Assembly: GCF_000682695.1 (NCBI RefSeq)
Contig: NZ_AWFG01000063.1
Location: forward strand, 62,001-126,000
Source of the DNA: Hyphomonas chukchiensis
GTDB lineage: Bacteria > Pseudomonadota > Alphaproteobacteria > Caulobacterales > Hyphomonadaceae
Length of the DNA stretch: 64,000 nucleotides
Reading direction: 5' to 3'
A program made the translations under genes and the position numbers. The notes below the pieces were generated by a model, which made no database searches, was not told where the DNA came from, and worked only from the letters and a program-made list of their open reading frames with translations. Shown piece after piece: positions 1 to 9,054 of this stretch. Position 1 is the first letter of the stretch. The number at the start of each line of letters is the position of its first letter.

Positions 1-1447
1 GCACAAAGACCACGGTCTTGCCTTGTGCGCTCAGGGTCTCAAATCGCGGATCGTCCATGACCAGTCCCTGGTCACGCAGGTAACCCGGGCTCACGACCTT
101 GACATTCCGGTCCTTGACGACGCCTTCAGCGCCCTTGCCGGGGATCGCCTTGAACTTGTCGACCGGCCAGGTCTCCGGCGCGTCCCGGACGATCCCTTGA
201 GCTATCGGATGTTCGGAATGGGCTTCGATCGAGGCGGCATAGGCGATGACCTCGTCTTCGGTAAACGCCGTGTCGAACACGAGTGTATCGGTGATCCCGA
301 ACTCGCCTTTGGTCAGCGTCCCGGTCTTGTCGAAGATGATCGCGTTGATCTTGCGCGCCTCTTCAAACGCGGTCCGGTCGCGGATGAGCAGGCCATTGGT
401 CGCTGCAATAGCGGTTGAGCGTGCCACGACCAGCGGCACGGCAAGTCCCAGCGCATGCGGGCAGGCAATGACCATGACCGTCACTGCGCGGGCCATTGCG
501 AACGAGAATCCCTGACCCGTGAACAGGGTCCAGAACAGAACGGTCGAAAGGCCTCCACCAAGCGCAATGAAGGTCAGCCATTTTGCGGCTGTATTTGCGA
601 GATCCTGTGTCTTCGACTTGCTGGCCTGGGCTTCCTGGACCAGTTTGATGACACTCGACAGAAATGTTTCGTCGCCGGTCTTGTCGACTCGGATGGTGAG
701 CGAACCTTCTCCATTGATCGAACCGCCAATGACTTCTGCATCAGCCCCCTTGAAGATGGGCTTGGACTCACCGGTCAACATGGATTCGTTGAGCGAAGAC
801 TCGCCTTTGATGATGATCCCGTCTGCGGGGACTTTTTCGCCCGGCTTGATCAACAAATGCTCGCCGCCGGTGAGGGTCGAGACGGACACATCGCTTACCG
901 AGCCGTCTTCTGCCACAAGGTGGGCTTCGTCTGGCATCAGCGCTGCAAGTTTCTCGAGCGCCCGGCCGGCGCCAAGGACCGATTTCATTTCGATCCAGTG
1001 CCCGAGCAGCATGACTGCGATCAATGTCGCCAGTTCCCAGAAGAAAGTCTCGTCGCTTCCGAGTGCAACCATGCCCATCGAATAGGCATAGGCAGCGGTG
1101 ATCGCGACAGAGATCAGCGTCATCATGCCGATATCGCGGGTGGTAATCTCTCGCCAGAAGCCTTTCAGGAACGGCCAGCCGCCATAGAAAAACACGAGGC
1201 TTGAGAGCGCCGCCAGCACGTATCGGTCACCCGGAAAACGCAAGACGTCTGTCAGCCCAAGCCAACCCTGTATCATTGGCGCGAGCGCAAGAATTGGCCC
1301 GGTCGCAGCCAGGACGACCCAGAAGCGCTTGCGATATTCCGCGATCATGTCGGTATGGTCATGACCGCCATGCGCGCTGGGCTTGGTTTGCGGCCCTGAA
1401 ATCGTCGCCGCAGGATCGGATTGATGGGTGTGGGCGGAATGGTCCAT
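1..1447 (-). CDS. copB: Copper-exporting P-type ATPase, CopB/CPH type (3' end beyond window)
   Basis: A P1B-type ATPase that should move copper out of the cytoplasm; about 482 residues are visible and the reading frame runs off the left edge. It starts MDHSAHTHQS, so the N-terminus is short, His-rich and has no HMA domain. In order I see membrane helices, a TGES actuator loop (about residue 224), the membrane metal site ACPHALGLAVP (CPH, about residue 328), the phosphorylation site DKTGTLT (about 372) and SEHPIAQ (about 410). CPH instead of CPC is the hallmark of the CopB/P1B-3 class. It is the last gene seen in a minus-strand copper operon, 22 bp after the YHS protein gene. The exact metal and oxidation state cannot be read from the sequence. 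Confidence 0.9.
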   Translation of the reverse strand, partial: MDHSAHTHQSDPAATISGPQTKPSAHGGHDHTDMIAEYRKRFWVVLAATGPILALAPMIQGWLGLTDVLRFPGDRYVLAALSSLVFFYGGWPFLKGFWREITTRDIGMMTLISVAITAAYAYSMGMVALGSDETFFWELATLIAVMLLGHWIEMKSVLGAGRALEKLAALMPDEAHLVAEDGSVSDVSVSTLTGGEHLLIKPGEKVPADGIIIKGESSLNESMLTGESKPIFKGADAEVIGGSINGEGSLTIRVDKTGDETFLSSVIKLVQEAQASKSKTQDLANTAAKWLTFIALGGGLSTVLFWTLFTGQGFSFAMARAVTVMVIACPHALGLAVPLVVARSTAIAATNGLLIRDRTAFEEARKINAIIFDKTGTLTKGEFGITDTLVFDTAFTEDEVIAYAASIEAHSEHPIAQGIVRDAPETWPVDKFKAIPGKGAEGVVKDRNVKVVSPGYLRDQGLVMDDPRFETLSAQGKTVVFV

Positions 1448-1469
1448 GGCGGCGATCTTTTCCTACTGG

Positions 1470-1679
1470 TCAGGTCTTGTGAGACGAAGGATCGGGGGAG
1501 GCGGCGACAGGACGGGTCCGTGGCGGCAGACCGGGGTCGCCATAGCGGCGCGGATTGGACTTGAAGACCTGATGGCACCGGCTGGAACAGAAAAAATAGG
1601 TCCATCCTGCGTACGCCTCTGACGCAGCCGCTTCTTCCAGCGCAATCATGTTGCGGCAGACGGGATCTTCGACAGTCAT
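1470..1679 (-). CDS. YHS-domain small metal-binding protein
   Basis: A 69-residue protein made almost entirely of one YHS domain. It has DPVCRNM near residue 5 and the pair FFCSSRCHQVF near residue 30, which resemble the Cys pattern of YHS metal-binding domains found free or fused to copper ATPases. I chose the ATG at 1679 because GGAG lies about 9 bases upstream; the frame stays open to 1751 without a better start. The gene immediately precedes the CPH ATPase, so a role in passing or sensing metal for that pump is likely but inferred. The C-terminal 20 residues are Pro-rich and probably disordered. Confidence 0.75.
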   Translation of the reverse strand: MTVEDPVCRNMIALEEAAASEAYAGWTYFFCSSRCHQVFKSNPRRYGDPGLPPRTRPVAASPDPSSHKT

Positions 1680-1817
1680 CGACGCGCTCCAATATTCAAT
1701 GCGGCACCATGTCGCCGATTTGGAATCCAGCATCGGCAGGGACGATTTCACCGGTCACGCCGGTCTACAAAGCGTTCGCGCGATGCGGAGACGTTTTTTC
1801 GGTCAGATCGCGATCAG

Positions 1818-2165
1818 TCATGCGAGAACAGCTTCTTGAGTTCTAATACGCAACGAAGCCGGTCGCCCCTCATGAAAGTGCGCAGAGGCGCCCGTTCCAG
1901 CCTGCAGGCGCAATGAGACGGCGCTGGCCATGATCAGGAGCGGCATGGGATTCGAGACGCCGGGCGACCCAAACCGCAGCGCAAGACCGTAAGCGAGCGC
2001 CATCAGACCGGCGTCCGCGATAGACGCGAGGGCGCAGGGCATGGTCATCTGCCGGTGGCTAAGGTGATCCATTGCATAGAAAGGCATCTGCAAAGCCTCC
2101 CACGCAAAGGCTGTGAGGACGCCGAAGATCACAATCCAGATTATGGGGCGATCGACCAGGCGCAT
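1818..2165 (-). CDS. Small membrane protein of unknown function
   Basis: A 115-residue protein with an N-terminal membrane helix (IIWIVIFGVLTAF), then WEALQMPFYA and a second hydrophobic segment (GLMALAYGLAL). I do not recognise a named family, although a WE-LQMPFY start is familiar from small uncharacterised alphaproteobacterial membrane proteins. The last 30 residues are polar and Arg-rich rather than membrane-like, so the gene may have lost its normal 3' end by frameshift. It lies between the APC permease and the YHS protein in the copper operon, 21 bp after the permease stop. Confidence 0.5.
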   Translation of the reverse strand: MRLVDRPIIWIVIFGVLTAFAWEALQMPFYAMDHLSHRQMTMPCALASIADAGLMALAYGLALRFGSPGVSNPMPLLIMASAVSLRLQAGTGASAHFHEGRPASLRIRTQEAVLA

Positions 2166-2186
2166 CAGATATGTATCCCAGGAAAT

Positions 2187-3518
2187 TCACGAATGGGAGT
2201 GCGCATGATCGGGCGCCTCCTTGTCGCGGATCCGGCCCAGATAGAGGGCTTCGAAGGCAAAGATTGCCGCCATGGAGCCCAGTGCGATCACGACGATCAT
2301 CGGGTCAGCACTGGCCTTGATGAAGAGGAATGCGCCAAGCGCGATCAAGTCGAACAGAATGGCGGCGATCAGGACCCAGGCGCGGGCGCCGACATCCTCG
2401 CGCAAATACCGCAGCACGCCGTAATGGATGATGATATCCATGACCAGATAGTAGATCGCGCCGAGTGAGGCGATCCGGCCAAGATCGAAGAAGGCGGCCA
2501 GAAAGGCAGCGAGCACGACGGTGTAGACGAGCGTATGCGTCTGGATGCCACCGGGCATGCCAAAATGCTTGTGCGGGATCAGGTTCATATTCGTCAGCAT
2601 GGCGAGCATGCGTGAGACGGCGAACACGCTGGCCAGAAGTCCGGACGCTGTGGCTATGATCGCGATGATCACGGTAAACGCCACGCCACGATCGCCAAAG
2701 GCCGGGCGCGAGGCTTCGGCCAATGAAAAGTCCTTGGCCGCAACAATCTCTTCCAGTGTCAGCGAAGAGCCGACGGCCAGTGCCACAGCCATATAAACGA
2801 CGAGGCAGATGGCCAGCGACCAGATGATCGCCCGGCCGACATTCTTGTTGGGGTTCTGGACCTCGTCGCCGCTATTCGTGATCGTCGTGAAGCCTTTAAA
2901 GGCCAGGATTGCAAGCGCGACACCGGCCAGGAAACCGGCGGGTCCGGTCTGCTCAGTGGTCGCAGAGGATGCCGCTTCGAAGGAGAGGCCTGACGCCCAG
3001 AGCGCTGCGCCAGCAAAGACCAGTATCCCGCCGACTTTGAGCACGGCCGCGACTTTGGACACGCCGCCGATTATCTTGTTGCCGGATATGTTGATCACAA
3101 AAGCAAAGACGATTAACCCGACTGCGAGCACCGGCACCAGGACGCTGTCTTTCGCAACATCGAAGAGCTGCAAAGTGTAGGCCCCAAAGGTACGCGCGAC
3201 GAGGCTTTCATTGATAATCATGGACATGGTCATCAGGAGCGCGCTGGCGGCGGCAATCGTGGTTGGCCCGTACGCCTTCTGCAGGATCATCGCGATGCCG
3301 CCTGCCGACGGGTATTTGTTCGACATCTTGATATAGGTGTAGGCGCTGAACCCGCTGATCAAGGCTGCAATCAGAAACGCAAGCGGGAAGCCGGGACCGG
3401 AAAATTGCGCAACCTGGCCGGTGAGGGCAAAGATACCAGCGCCAATCATCACGCCTGTGCCCATCGCGACAGTGCCAGCGAGGCTTAGCGAACCTTTCTT
3501 ATAGGTTTCGGACGTCAT
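2187..3518 (-). CDS. APC-family amino acid permease
   Basis: A 443-residue inner-membrane transporter with about 12 hydrophobic segments. The N-terminal GTGVMIGAGIFALTG matches the conserved GxGIGAGIF-like loop of TM1 in the amino acid-polyamine-organocation superfamily, and FKGFTTITNSGDEVQNPNKN fits the TM6 to loop region. Its ATG overlaps the DUF411 stop as ATGA, so the two are translationally coupled. The C-terminus ends HAHSHS, a small His tail. Substrate is unknown; the position inside a copper operon suggests a link to metal stress, for example amino-acid ligand uptake, but that is inference. Confidence 0.85.
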   Translation of the reverse strand: MTSETYKKGSLSLAGTVAMGTGVMIGAGIFALTGQVAQFSGPGFPLAFLIAALISGFSAYTYIKMSNKYPSAGGIAMILQKAYGPTTIAAASALLMTMSMIINESLVARTFGAYTLQLFDVAKDSVLVPVLAVGLIVFAFVINISGNKIIGGVSKVAAVLKVGGILVFAGAALWASGLSFEAASSATTEQTGPAGFLAGVALAILAFKGFTTITNSGDEVQNPNKNVGRAIIWSLAICLVVYMAVALAVGSSLTLEEIVAAKDFSLAEASRPAFGDRGVAFTVIIAIIATASGLLASVFAVSRMLAMLTNMNLIPHKHFGMPGGIQTHTLVYTVVLAAFLAAFFDLGRIASLGAIYYLVMDIIIHYGVLRYLREDVGARAWVLIAAILFDLIALGAFLFIKASADPMIVVIALGSMAAIFAFEALYLGRIRDKEAPDHAHSHS

Positions 3519-4012
3519 TGGTCCGCTGCCTGCTCGGCCGGGAAACGGCCAACATAGCTGGCAAATACGCTTTGCGCCTCACCATCGAACAGGATCACAT
3601 CATAGGCGTCAGGCGAATTTGGTGTTTCCATCCCCGGCGAGCCCATCGGCATGCCAGGCACAGATAGTCCCGCTCCGGCGGGACGCTCTTTCAGCAGCCT
3701 TCGGATGTCCGCGGCCGGGACATGGCCTTCGATCGCATACCCATCAATCTCGGCGGTGTGGCAGGATGCAAGTTGGTCGGGCACGCCAAGCGAGGCCCGC
3801 ACGGGAGCCAGGTCCTCGCGTTCGATGACGCGGACGTCCAGGCCGTCGCGCTGAAGATGTTTGACCCAGGCTGTGCAACACCCGCACCAGGGCGTCTTGT
3901 AGACGGTAATGGTCTGCGCATTCGCCGGGCCGGCAGTTCCGCTCATAACGGCAAATCCAGCCACGATGGCGAAGACTGCCGCCCCCAGGGATCCAAGAAT
4001 CCATTTCGACAT
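3515..4012 (-). CDS. DUF411 periplasmic metal-binding protein
   Basis: A 165-residue exported protein. The first 32 residues form a signal peptide ending in ANAQ. The mature part begins ITVYKTPWCGCCTAWVKHL, the thioredoxin-like strand plus CGCC motif typical of DUF411 proteins (CopG-like copper proteins), followed by SCHTAEIDGYAIEGHVPA, another conserved block. Met-rich PGMPMGSPGME lies near the C-terminus. It probably binds or reduces copper in the periplasm; the family is common in copper and silver operons. It follows copA by 17 bp and overlaps the APC permease by 4 bp. Confidence 0.88.
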   Translation of the reverse strand: MSKWILGSLGAAVFAIVAGFAVMSGTAGPANAQTITVYKTPWCGCCTAWVKHLQRDGLDVRVIEREDLAPVRASLGVPDQLASCHTAEIDGYAIEGHVPAADIRRLLKERPAGAGLSVPGMPMGSPGMETPNSPDAYDVILFDGEAQSVFASYVGRFPAEQAADQ

Positions 4013-4029
4013 GAGAGTCTCCTTTCAAA

Positions 4030-6291
4030 TTACAGTTTTACGGATCGCAACCGCAGCGCATTGGCGATGACCGATACCGAACTCAGGCTCATTGCGGCGG
4101 CGGCAATGATCGGACTGAGGAGCAGGCCGAAGAAGGGATAGAGAACGCCCGCGGCAACCGGCACACCAAGCGAGTTATACACGAAAGCAAAGAACAAATT
4201 CTGGCGAATATTGCCCATTGTCGCGCGGCTGAGGCGCTGTGCGCGCGCAACGCCGCGAAGATCCCCTTTGACCAGGGTCACACTGGCGCTTTCCATCGCG
4301 ACATCCGTACCCGTTCCCATCGCGATCCCGACATCCGCCTGTGCCAGGGCAGGGGCGTCATTGATCCCGTCGCCGCACATGGCAACAACAGCGCCCTGGG
4401 ACTGGAGTTCGCGTATGATCCGGTTCTTGTCTTCTGGTGAGACATCCGCATGGACCGCGTCAATGCCAATCTGACGCGCCACCGCTTCGGCTGTCGCCTG
4501 GCTGTCGCCGGTCAGCATGACGACTTTCATGCCAGCCTTGTGCAAGGCTGCAATGGCATCAGGCGTTGTCGCCTTGATCGGATCGGCGACACCGATCAGC
4601 CCGGCCGGTTTGCCATCCAGCGCGACGAACATCACCGTCTGGCCTTCGCGGCGATAGGATTCTGCGCGGGCTTTCAGCGCGTCGTCAAATGCGCCGACCC
4701 GGCGCATCATTTTTGCATTGCCGATCGCAAGCCGTTTGCCATCGACGCGCCCTTGCGCGCCTTCGCCGGTGACGGATTCGAAGTCTGAAGCGGCGAGGCG
4801 TACGGCCCCGCGTTCTTCGGCGCCATTGACGATGGCCTGGGCCAACGGGTGCTCGCTGCCGCGTTCAATCGCGGCGGCATAAGAGAGGAAGTCCGCTTCA
4901 GCGAGACCTTCGGCTGGCTCGACCGTAACGAGTTTGGGCTTGCCCTCGGTGAGCGTGCCCGTTTTGTCGACGACAATTGTATCGACTTTTTCCAGCGTCT
5001 CGAGCGCTTCAGCATTCTTGATCAGAATGCCAGACTGAGCGCCCTTTCCGGTCGCGACCATGATTGACATGGGCGTCGCAAGACCCAGCGCGCAGGGACA
5101 TGCGATGATGAGCACAGCGACCGCATTGACGATCGCGAATGCCATGGCCGGATGTGGCCCGAAAACCGCCCAGATGATGAAAGTGACAATAGCGGTCAGA
5201 ACAACCACCGGAACAAACAGGCCCGCCACAGTGTCGGCGAGCTTCTGGATCGGTGCACGTGATCGCTGCGCTTCGACGACCATGCGCACAATCTGAGAGA
5301 GCATCGTATCCTCGCCGACGCGGGTCGCCGCCATAATAAATGAGCCCGTGCCATTCACGGTGCCGCCGGTGACCGGATCGCCTGCTGCTTTCTCGACCGG
5401 AATGGGTTCGCCCGTGATCATGGACTCGTCGACATTCGACCGGCCTTCAACAACCTCGCCATCGACCGGGACTTTCTCGCCGGGGCGAACGCGCAGACGG
5501 TCGCCGGCCTGAATGTCATCGACAGAGACCTCCTCGTCCTGGCCATCAGCCATGATCCGATTGGCCGTTGGCGGCGTGAGTTCCAGAAGCGCACGGATCG
5601 CGCCTGATGTGGCACTGCGGGCCCGCAGCTCAAGCACCTGCCCGAGAAGAACAAGCGTCGTGATGACCGCCGCTGCTTCAAAATAGACAGCAACTTCGCC
5701 CGCTTCGTTACGGAACGCATGCGGGAAGATGCCCGGAAGGGCCGTGGCAACGAGCGAAAATATGAAGGCAACGCCAACGCCGAGCGAGATGAGTGTGAAC
5801 ATGTTGAGGTTCATCGTCCGGAGGGAGCGTGCGCCGCGTTGGAAGAAGGGCCATCCGCCCCAGAGCACGACAGGAACTGCCAGTGCGAATTGAGCCCATT
5901 GGGCCCAGCCGGCTGGCAACAGACCTTCGAGCGGTTTGCCCGGGATGAGGTCGCCCATGGCGTAAATGGCAAGCGGGACGGTGAAGATTGCGCTAATCCA
6001 GAACCGACGTGTCATATCGTCGAGTTCGGATGTGTCCTCCGCGCCGACGACGATGCCTTCGGGCTCGAGCGCCATGCCGCATATTGGACAGCCGGAATTG
6101 CGTACATCGCGAACGTTGGGATGCATGGGGCACGTGTAGACTGTGCCGGAATACGCCGGCGGCACAAGATCGTATTTTCCGTCGGCACCCGCATCAGTGT
6201 CGCCCCCGGCATGACAGCAATCATGACCAGCGCCGTGATGCTGATGTTCATGATGTCCATGCGCGTGATTCTTGTGATCAGTATCTGTCAT
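4030..6291 (-). CDS. copA: Copper-exporting P-type ATPase CopA (CPC type)
   Basis: A 753-residue Cu(I) export ATPase. The N-terminus is very His-rich (residues 5 to 30), followed by one heavy-metal-binding domain with YTCPMHP and [10 protein letters not shown] (residues 52 to 77); there is no classical HMA domain. Downstream come TGEP, the membrane site [11 protein letters not shown] (about residue 396) and DKTGTLTEG (about 442). I chose the ATG at 6291 because GGAGGGGC lies just upstream; a longer frame reaches 6483 but adds Ser-rich noise. It is preceded by a DUF5676 gene and a CsoR-like operator, so it is probably induced by Cu(I). Confidence 0.93.
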   Translation of the reverse strand: MTDTDHKNHAHGHHEHQHHGAGHDCCHAGGDTDAGADGKYDLVPPAYSGTVYTCPMHPNVRDVRNSGCPICGMALEPEGIVVGAEDTSELDDMTRRFWISAIFTVPLAIYAMGDLIPGKPLEGLLPAGWAQWAQFALAVPVVLWGGWPFFQRGARSLRTMNLNMFTLISLGVGVAFIFSLVATALPGIFPHAFRNEAGEVAVYFEAAAVITTLVLLGQVLELRARSATSGAIRALLELTPPTANRIMADGQDEEVSVDDIQAGDRLRVRPGEKVPVDGEVVEGRSNVDESMITGEPIPVEKAAGDPVTGGTVNGTGSFIMAATRVGEDTMLSQIVRMVVEAQRSRAPIQKLADTVAGLFVPVVVLTAIVTFIIWAVFGPHPAMAFAIVNAVAVLIIACPCALGLATPMSIMVATGKGAQSGILIKNAEALETLEKVDTIVVDKTGTLTEGKPKLVTVEPAEGLAEADFLSYAAAIERGSEHPLAQAIVNGAEERGAVRLAASDFESVTGEGAQGRVDGKRLAIGNAKMMRRVGAFDDALKARAESYRREGQTVMFVALDGKPAGLIGVADPIKATTPDAIAALHKAGMKVVMLTGDSQATAEAVARQIGIDAVHADVSPEDKNRIIRELQSQGAVVAMCGDGINDAPALAQADVGIAMGTGTDVAMESASVTLVKGDLRGVARAQRLSRATMGNIRQNLFFAFVYNSLGVPVAAGVLYPFFGLLLSPIIAAAAMSLSSVSVIANALRLRSVKL

Positions 6292-6400
6292 GTCCGCCCC
6301 TCCGGGGTGTGGTTGAAGTGTTTCGCTGTGCGTCCCGTTCCTTGATCCAGCGCCGGAATACTGCGGGCTGATCCAAAGAGAAGAACATTGAAATTGCGCG

Positions 6401-6652
6401 CTAGGCACGTTGGCGATTGAACAGCCGGTAGAGTGGCACGAAGACGAGCGCGATATACCAGCCATAGAGATAGGCCTCGACAAGCCCGAGGAAGAAGCTC
6501 GACACCGAAATGAATTTGAATCCCGGCAGCAACTGCTCCCATGCGGCGTGCATATGCAGATCAGCCGGCGCGGTGAGCCCCCACGCGATACAGATTGTAA
6601 AAGTCAGGGCGAGAAAAATTGACAGGGCATGTCCGGTCGGGATGAGGCGCAT
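6401..6652 (-). CDS. DUF5676 family small membrane protein
   Basis: An 83-residue protein with two hydrophobic segments and the block [20 protein letters not shown] near its start, ending [19 protein letters not shown] close paralogue lies at 14558 to 14836 in this window. Start at 6652 is supported by AAGGAG 10 bases upstream. It is the first gene of the copA operon, 79 bp after a CsoR-like operator. DUF5676 function is not known to me; repeated pairing with copper genes suggests a role in copper handling at the inner membrane. Confidence 0.8.
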   Translation of the reverse strand: MRLIPTGHALSIFLALTFTICIAWGLTAPADLHMHAAWEQLLPGFKFISVSSFFLGLVEAYLYGWYIALVFVPLYRLFNRQRA

Positions 6653-6731
6653 TGTGAACTCCTTCTTTGCCTGGGACGCTCCACTTGAGGCATGGAGCGG
6701 GCGACTTGGCATCGGCATAGATATACACATA

Positions 6732-6748
6732 ATACCCTATAGGGGTAT
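6732..6748 (-). promoter_or_regulatory. CsoR-type operator upstream of the DUF5676-copA operon
   Basis: A 17-bp inverted repeat, ATACCCTATAGGGGTAT, made of ATACCC and GGGTAT half-sites with a 5-bp centre. On the minus strand its right half overlaps a TATTAT that could be a -10 box, with TTGAAT just before it. Half-sites of this kind are known for CsoR/RcnR-family repressors. Matching repeats lie before csoR (14011) and before the second DUF5676 unit (15424). Confidence 0.75.
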
Positions 6749-6750
6749 AT

Positions 6751-7603
6751 TCAACTCCGTATTTGTACTTTGTGAAATGGTTCGATGAATTGAGCGGCAT
6801 AGGCGGCTGGATAATCTGGCTGACCATCGATCCCGATTGCACCGGCACGTACCCCGTCGCTCGATGAGAAGCGCGCCGTGCCAAGCAGGAAATCCCAGAG
6901 TGTGAGAAAGCCCGAAATTGACGTCGCCGTCCTGCGCCGACGCGACATGGTGGTGACGGTGAACCGGGGCGACTGCCCAGACATATTTGAGCGGACCGAT
7001 GTTCATGTCGACATTGGAATGCTGCAACAGCAGCTGCACAGCGACCGCAAAGGTTGCTATCGCAGCGACTTCGGTCGGAATACCGAGTAATAGCCAGGGC
7101 AGGGTGCCGCCCATGATTTCCAGAGTTTGGTGGACCGGATGCTTGAGCAGGCCATTGAAACCATACATGCGTTTGACCGAGTGATGAACGGCATGGAAAC
7201 GCCAAAGCAAGTTCACCCGATGACTGGCGAAATGGACCAGTGTAATTCCGGTATCAAGCATAATGATCGACAGCGCGACGTCAGCCCATAGCGGGAGATT
7301 TGAAGGCCAGAGAGGTGCCCAAGGTATGATCGCCGCAAAGACCGGAAGCAGAACGACCAACACAATAATCGTGCCCTCATTGACCACCGCATGACATATG
7401 TCGCGGACGCGGTCTTTATCCGGCTTGTTCCAGACCGGTTCGTACGGAGCGATCCTCTCGGCCAGGTAAGACGCGAAGATGGCCACGACCACCAGCGCGG
7501 GCAGCCAGAGACGCGATCCCCCCGTTTCCACCAGCGTCAGAGCGGCGGCGAGAAAGCCGAGGAAGAAGGTTGGGGCATACAGACGCTTGAACACGGATAA
7601 CAT
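6751..7603 (-). pseudogene. Sterol desaturase / fatty acid hydroxylase family protein, frameshifted
   Basis: An integral-membrane di-iron hydroxylase-like protein. The His boxes HFASHR, HAVHHS and HRHHH are all present, plus several membrane helices. After DVNFGL (about position 6911) the frame reads unrelated residues to a stop at 6737. The neighbouring frame continues the family-like ending (LTLWDFLLGTARF, then a normal-looking tail stopping at 6751). One or two lost bases therefore separate the third His box from the C-terminus. Start at 7603 has AAGGAGAG upstream. Either a real pseudogene or a sequencing error; all active-site His are before the break. It follows the AraC gene by 70 bp. 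Confidence 0.75.
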
Positions 7604-7673
7604 GGCGACTCTCCTTGATTTGGAGAGCGTCAATGGCCTGAACGCCGAACCGGGTCTTGAATGGATCAACGGT

Positions 7674-8399
7674 TCAGATGGGGTCATCAATGGAGACCTC
7701 CAGACCAGACAGGCCGACTTTCGGTGTCACGCCGAACCATTGGCGTAGTCGCCGCGTGAAATGCGCTTGGTCTGAGAACCCGCCCGCAGCAGCGGCATCA
7801 GCCAGGCTGGCCGACGCCTCAAGCGCCTTGGCGGCGCCAAGCAATTGCAGCCATTGCAGAAGCTTGCTTGGCGGCACGCCGAAATCTGACACCACGATGT
7901 CACGCAGCCGGCTTGGTGACAGCGACAGGGCGCGCGCCAGTGCCGCCGGGCTGGTAAGCGCGTCGGCATTTTCAAACGCGGTCTGCAGGCGCGCATCTAT
8001 CGCAGAGCCGGGCAAGCGCCCTGCAAACATTCTGGCCCAGTGGCGCGCCTGGTTTGCATTGCCAATATCTCTCAGAGCGGCAGACAATTCATCATGAAGG
8101 AAGACCAGCGGACTGTCTTTCCGATCGTTTCTGACCCCTGAGAACCGCGGATCAACATAGACTGAGCGCGTCTGGCGTCCTTTTGGACCGATCGCGTGTG
8201 TCTGCCCTGCGGGGATCAGGACAGCTCTGTCTTTTGGCGCGGTTATCTCGCCCGCGGCCGTGATCACGACCGCGCCATCCAGACCAAGTATGATCTGATG
8301 GGCTAAATGCGCGTGCCCGTCATTTTCGCCGATCTGTGCGTCAAGCATCGCCCAGCCGACCCCAATGACCAAAGCGCCAGACCATACGCGCGCACTCAT
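7674..8399 (-). CDS. AraC-family transcriptional regulator
   Basis: A 241-residue regulator. The N-terminal half is a cupin-like sensor (HLAHQIILGLDGAVVITA and PAGQTHAIGP); the C-terminal 90 residues form a double helix-turn-helix (ALARALSLSPSRLRDIV, then GFSDQAHFTRRLRQWFGVTP). The ATG at 8399 overlaps the upstream stop as ATGA, which fixes the start. It is the last gene of the multicopper oxidase operon and precedes the broken desaturase. What ligand it senses and what it controls are unknown. Confidence 0.88.
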   Translation of the reverse strand: MSARVWSGALVIGVGWAMLDAQIGENDGHAHLAHQIILGLDGAVVITAAGEITAPKDRAVLIPAGQTHAIGPKGRQTRSVYVDPRFSGVRNDRKDSPLVFLHDELSAALRDIGNANQARHWARMFAGRLPGSAIDARLQTAFENADALTSPAALARALSLSPSRLRDIVVSDFGVPPSKLLQWLQLLGAAKALEASASLADAAAAGGFSDQAHFTRRLRQWFGVTPKVGLSGLEVSIDDPI

Positions 8400-8758
8400 G
8401 GGGATTGCGCCGGGGTGACCTTGCTGTTCCCAGCCAGAAATTCGCTGATCGCGGTCTCGCACATGTCGCATACGGCCGCGATGTCTTCCATATCAGATCC
8501 GCTCGTTCGTCGGGCGGCTTGTTTCAAAGCGGCGAACACGCCAGCTATCGCCTCGGCCAGGGTGGCGGTATTCTCCGAGGCGGCGCCAGCAAATAGGCCC
8601 GGGGTCTCCGCAAAAAGGACGCCGATATCTGCCGACATGAATCCCATTTCGCTGATCCTGCGATCCAGGGGCGAATTCCGAGGCGCCGTCATAACCCTTT
8701 GAAATACCGATTGCGCTGCCAGAAGGCTTGCATGAAGCGCGATCCACGGATCGGTCAT
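8396..8758 (-). CDS. Hypothetical helical protein
   Basis: A 120-residue protein, start MTDPWIALHASLLAAQ, predicted mostly alpha-helical and without signal peptide. A central ETPGLFAGAASENTATLAEAIAGV segment and a closing Cys pair (AAVCDMCETAI) are the only notable features. I do not recognise a family. Both ends overlap neighbours as ATGA (with the 98-residue gene upstream and the AraC gene downstream), which supports its being translated and the chosen start. Confidence 0.65.
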   Translation of the reverse strand: MTDPWIALHASLLAAQSVFQRVMTAPRNSPLDRRISEMGFMSADIGVLFAETPGLFAGAASENTATLAEAIAGVFAALKQAARRTSGSDMEDIAAVCDMCETAISEFLAGNSKVTPAQSP

Positions 8759-9051
8759 GGAACGACGCCGACTGAATCCGAACACGGTCGGGACGTGGGC
8801 CCTCGGAGTGTGTGCCCCTGTATTGATTGCCCAACGAATGGCCAGGGCATTGTCCGCGCGGCCAGAACGAAGAACCTGCTGATCGTAATCCATCCCCTGG
8901 CCCGATCTGGCGGACGGTTGGCGTCTCGTCCCTTTGCCCGCAACCAAAAGCGTTTCGCGGCGACAATGCCAGCGCACCACGAACCGACCCTTATCAGGCC
9001 GTGAAGTTCCGCATTCGGATTGTAGACGGAATTGGGATCTGCCTGCGTCAT
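8755..9051 (-). CDS. Possible small hypothetical protein
   Basis: A 98-residue reading frame beginning MTQADPNSVYNPNAELHGL. Amino-acid content is Arg- and Pro-rich and no family is recognised, so on sequence alone it is weak. Its position argues for it: the ATG is 3 bp after the stop of the DUF2231 protein and its stop overlaps the next start as ATGA, the same coupling seen throughout this operon. It could also be the remnant of a longer gene. Confidence 0.45.
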   Translation of the reverse strand: MTQADPNSVYNPNAELHGLIRVGSWCAGIVAAKRFWLRAKGRDANRPPDRARGWITISRFFVLAARTMPWPFVGQSIQGHTLRGPTSRPCSDSVGVVP

Positions 9052-9054
9052 CGA

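Noticed and set aside
455-1204. 249-residue plus-strand frame
   Set aside because: Antisense to the CPH ATPase with its intact catalytic motifs.
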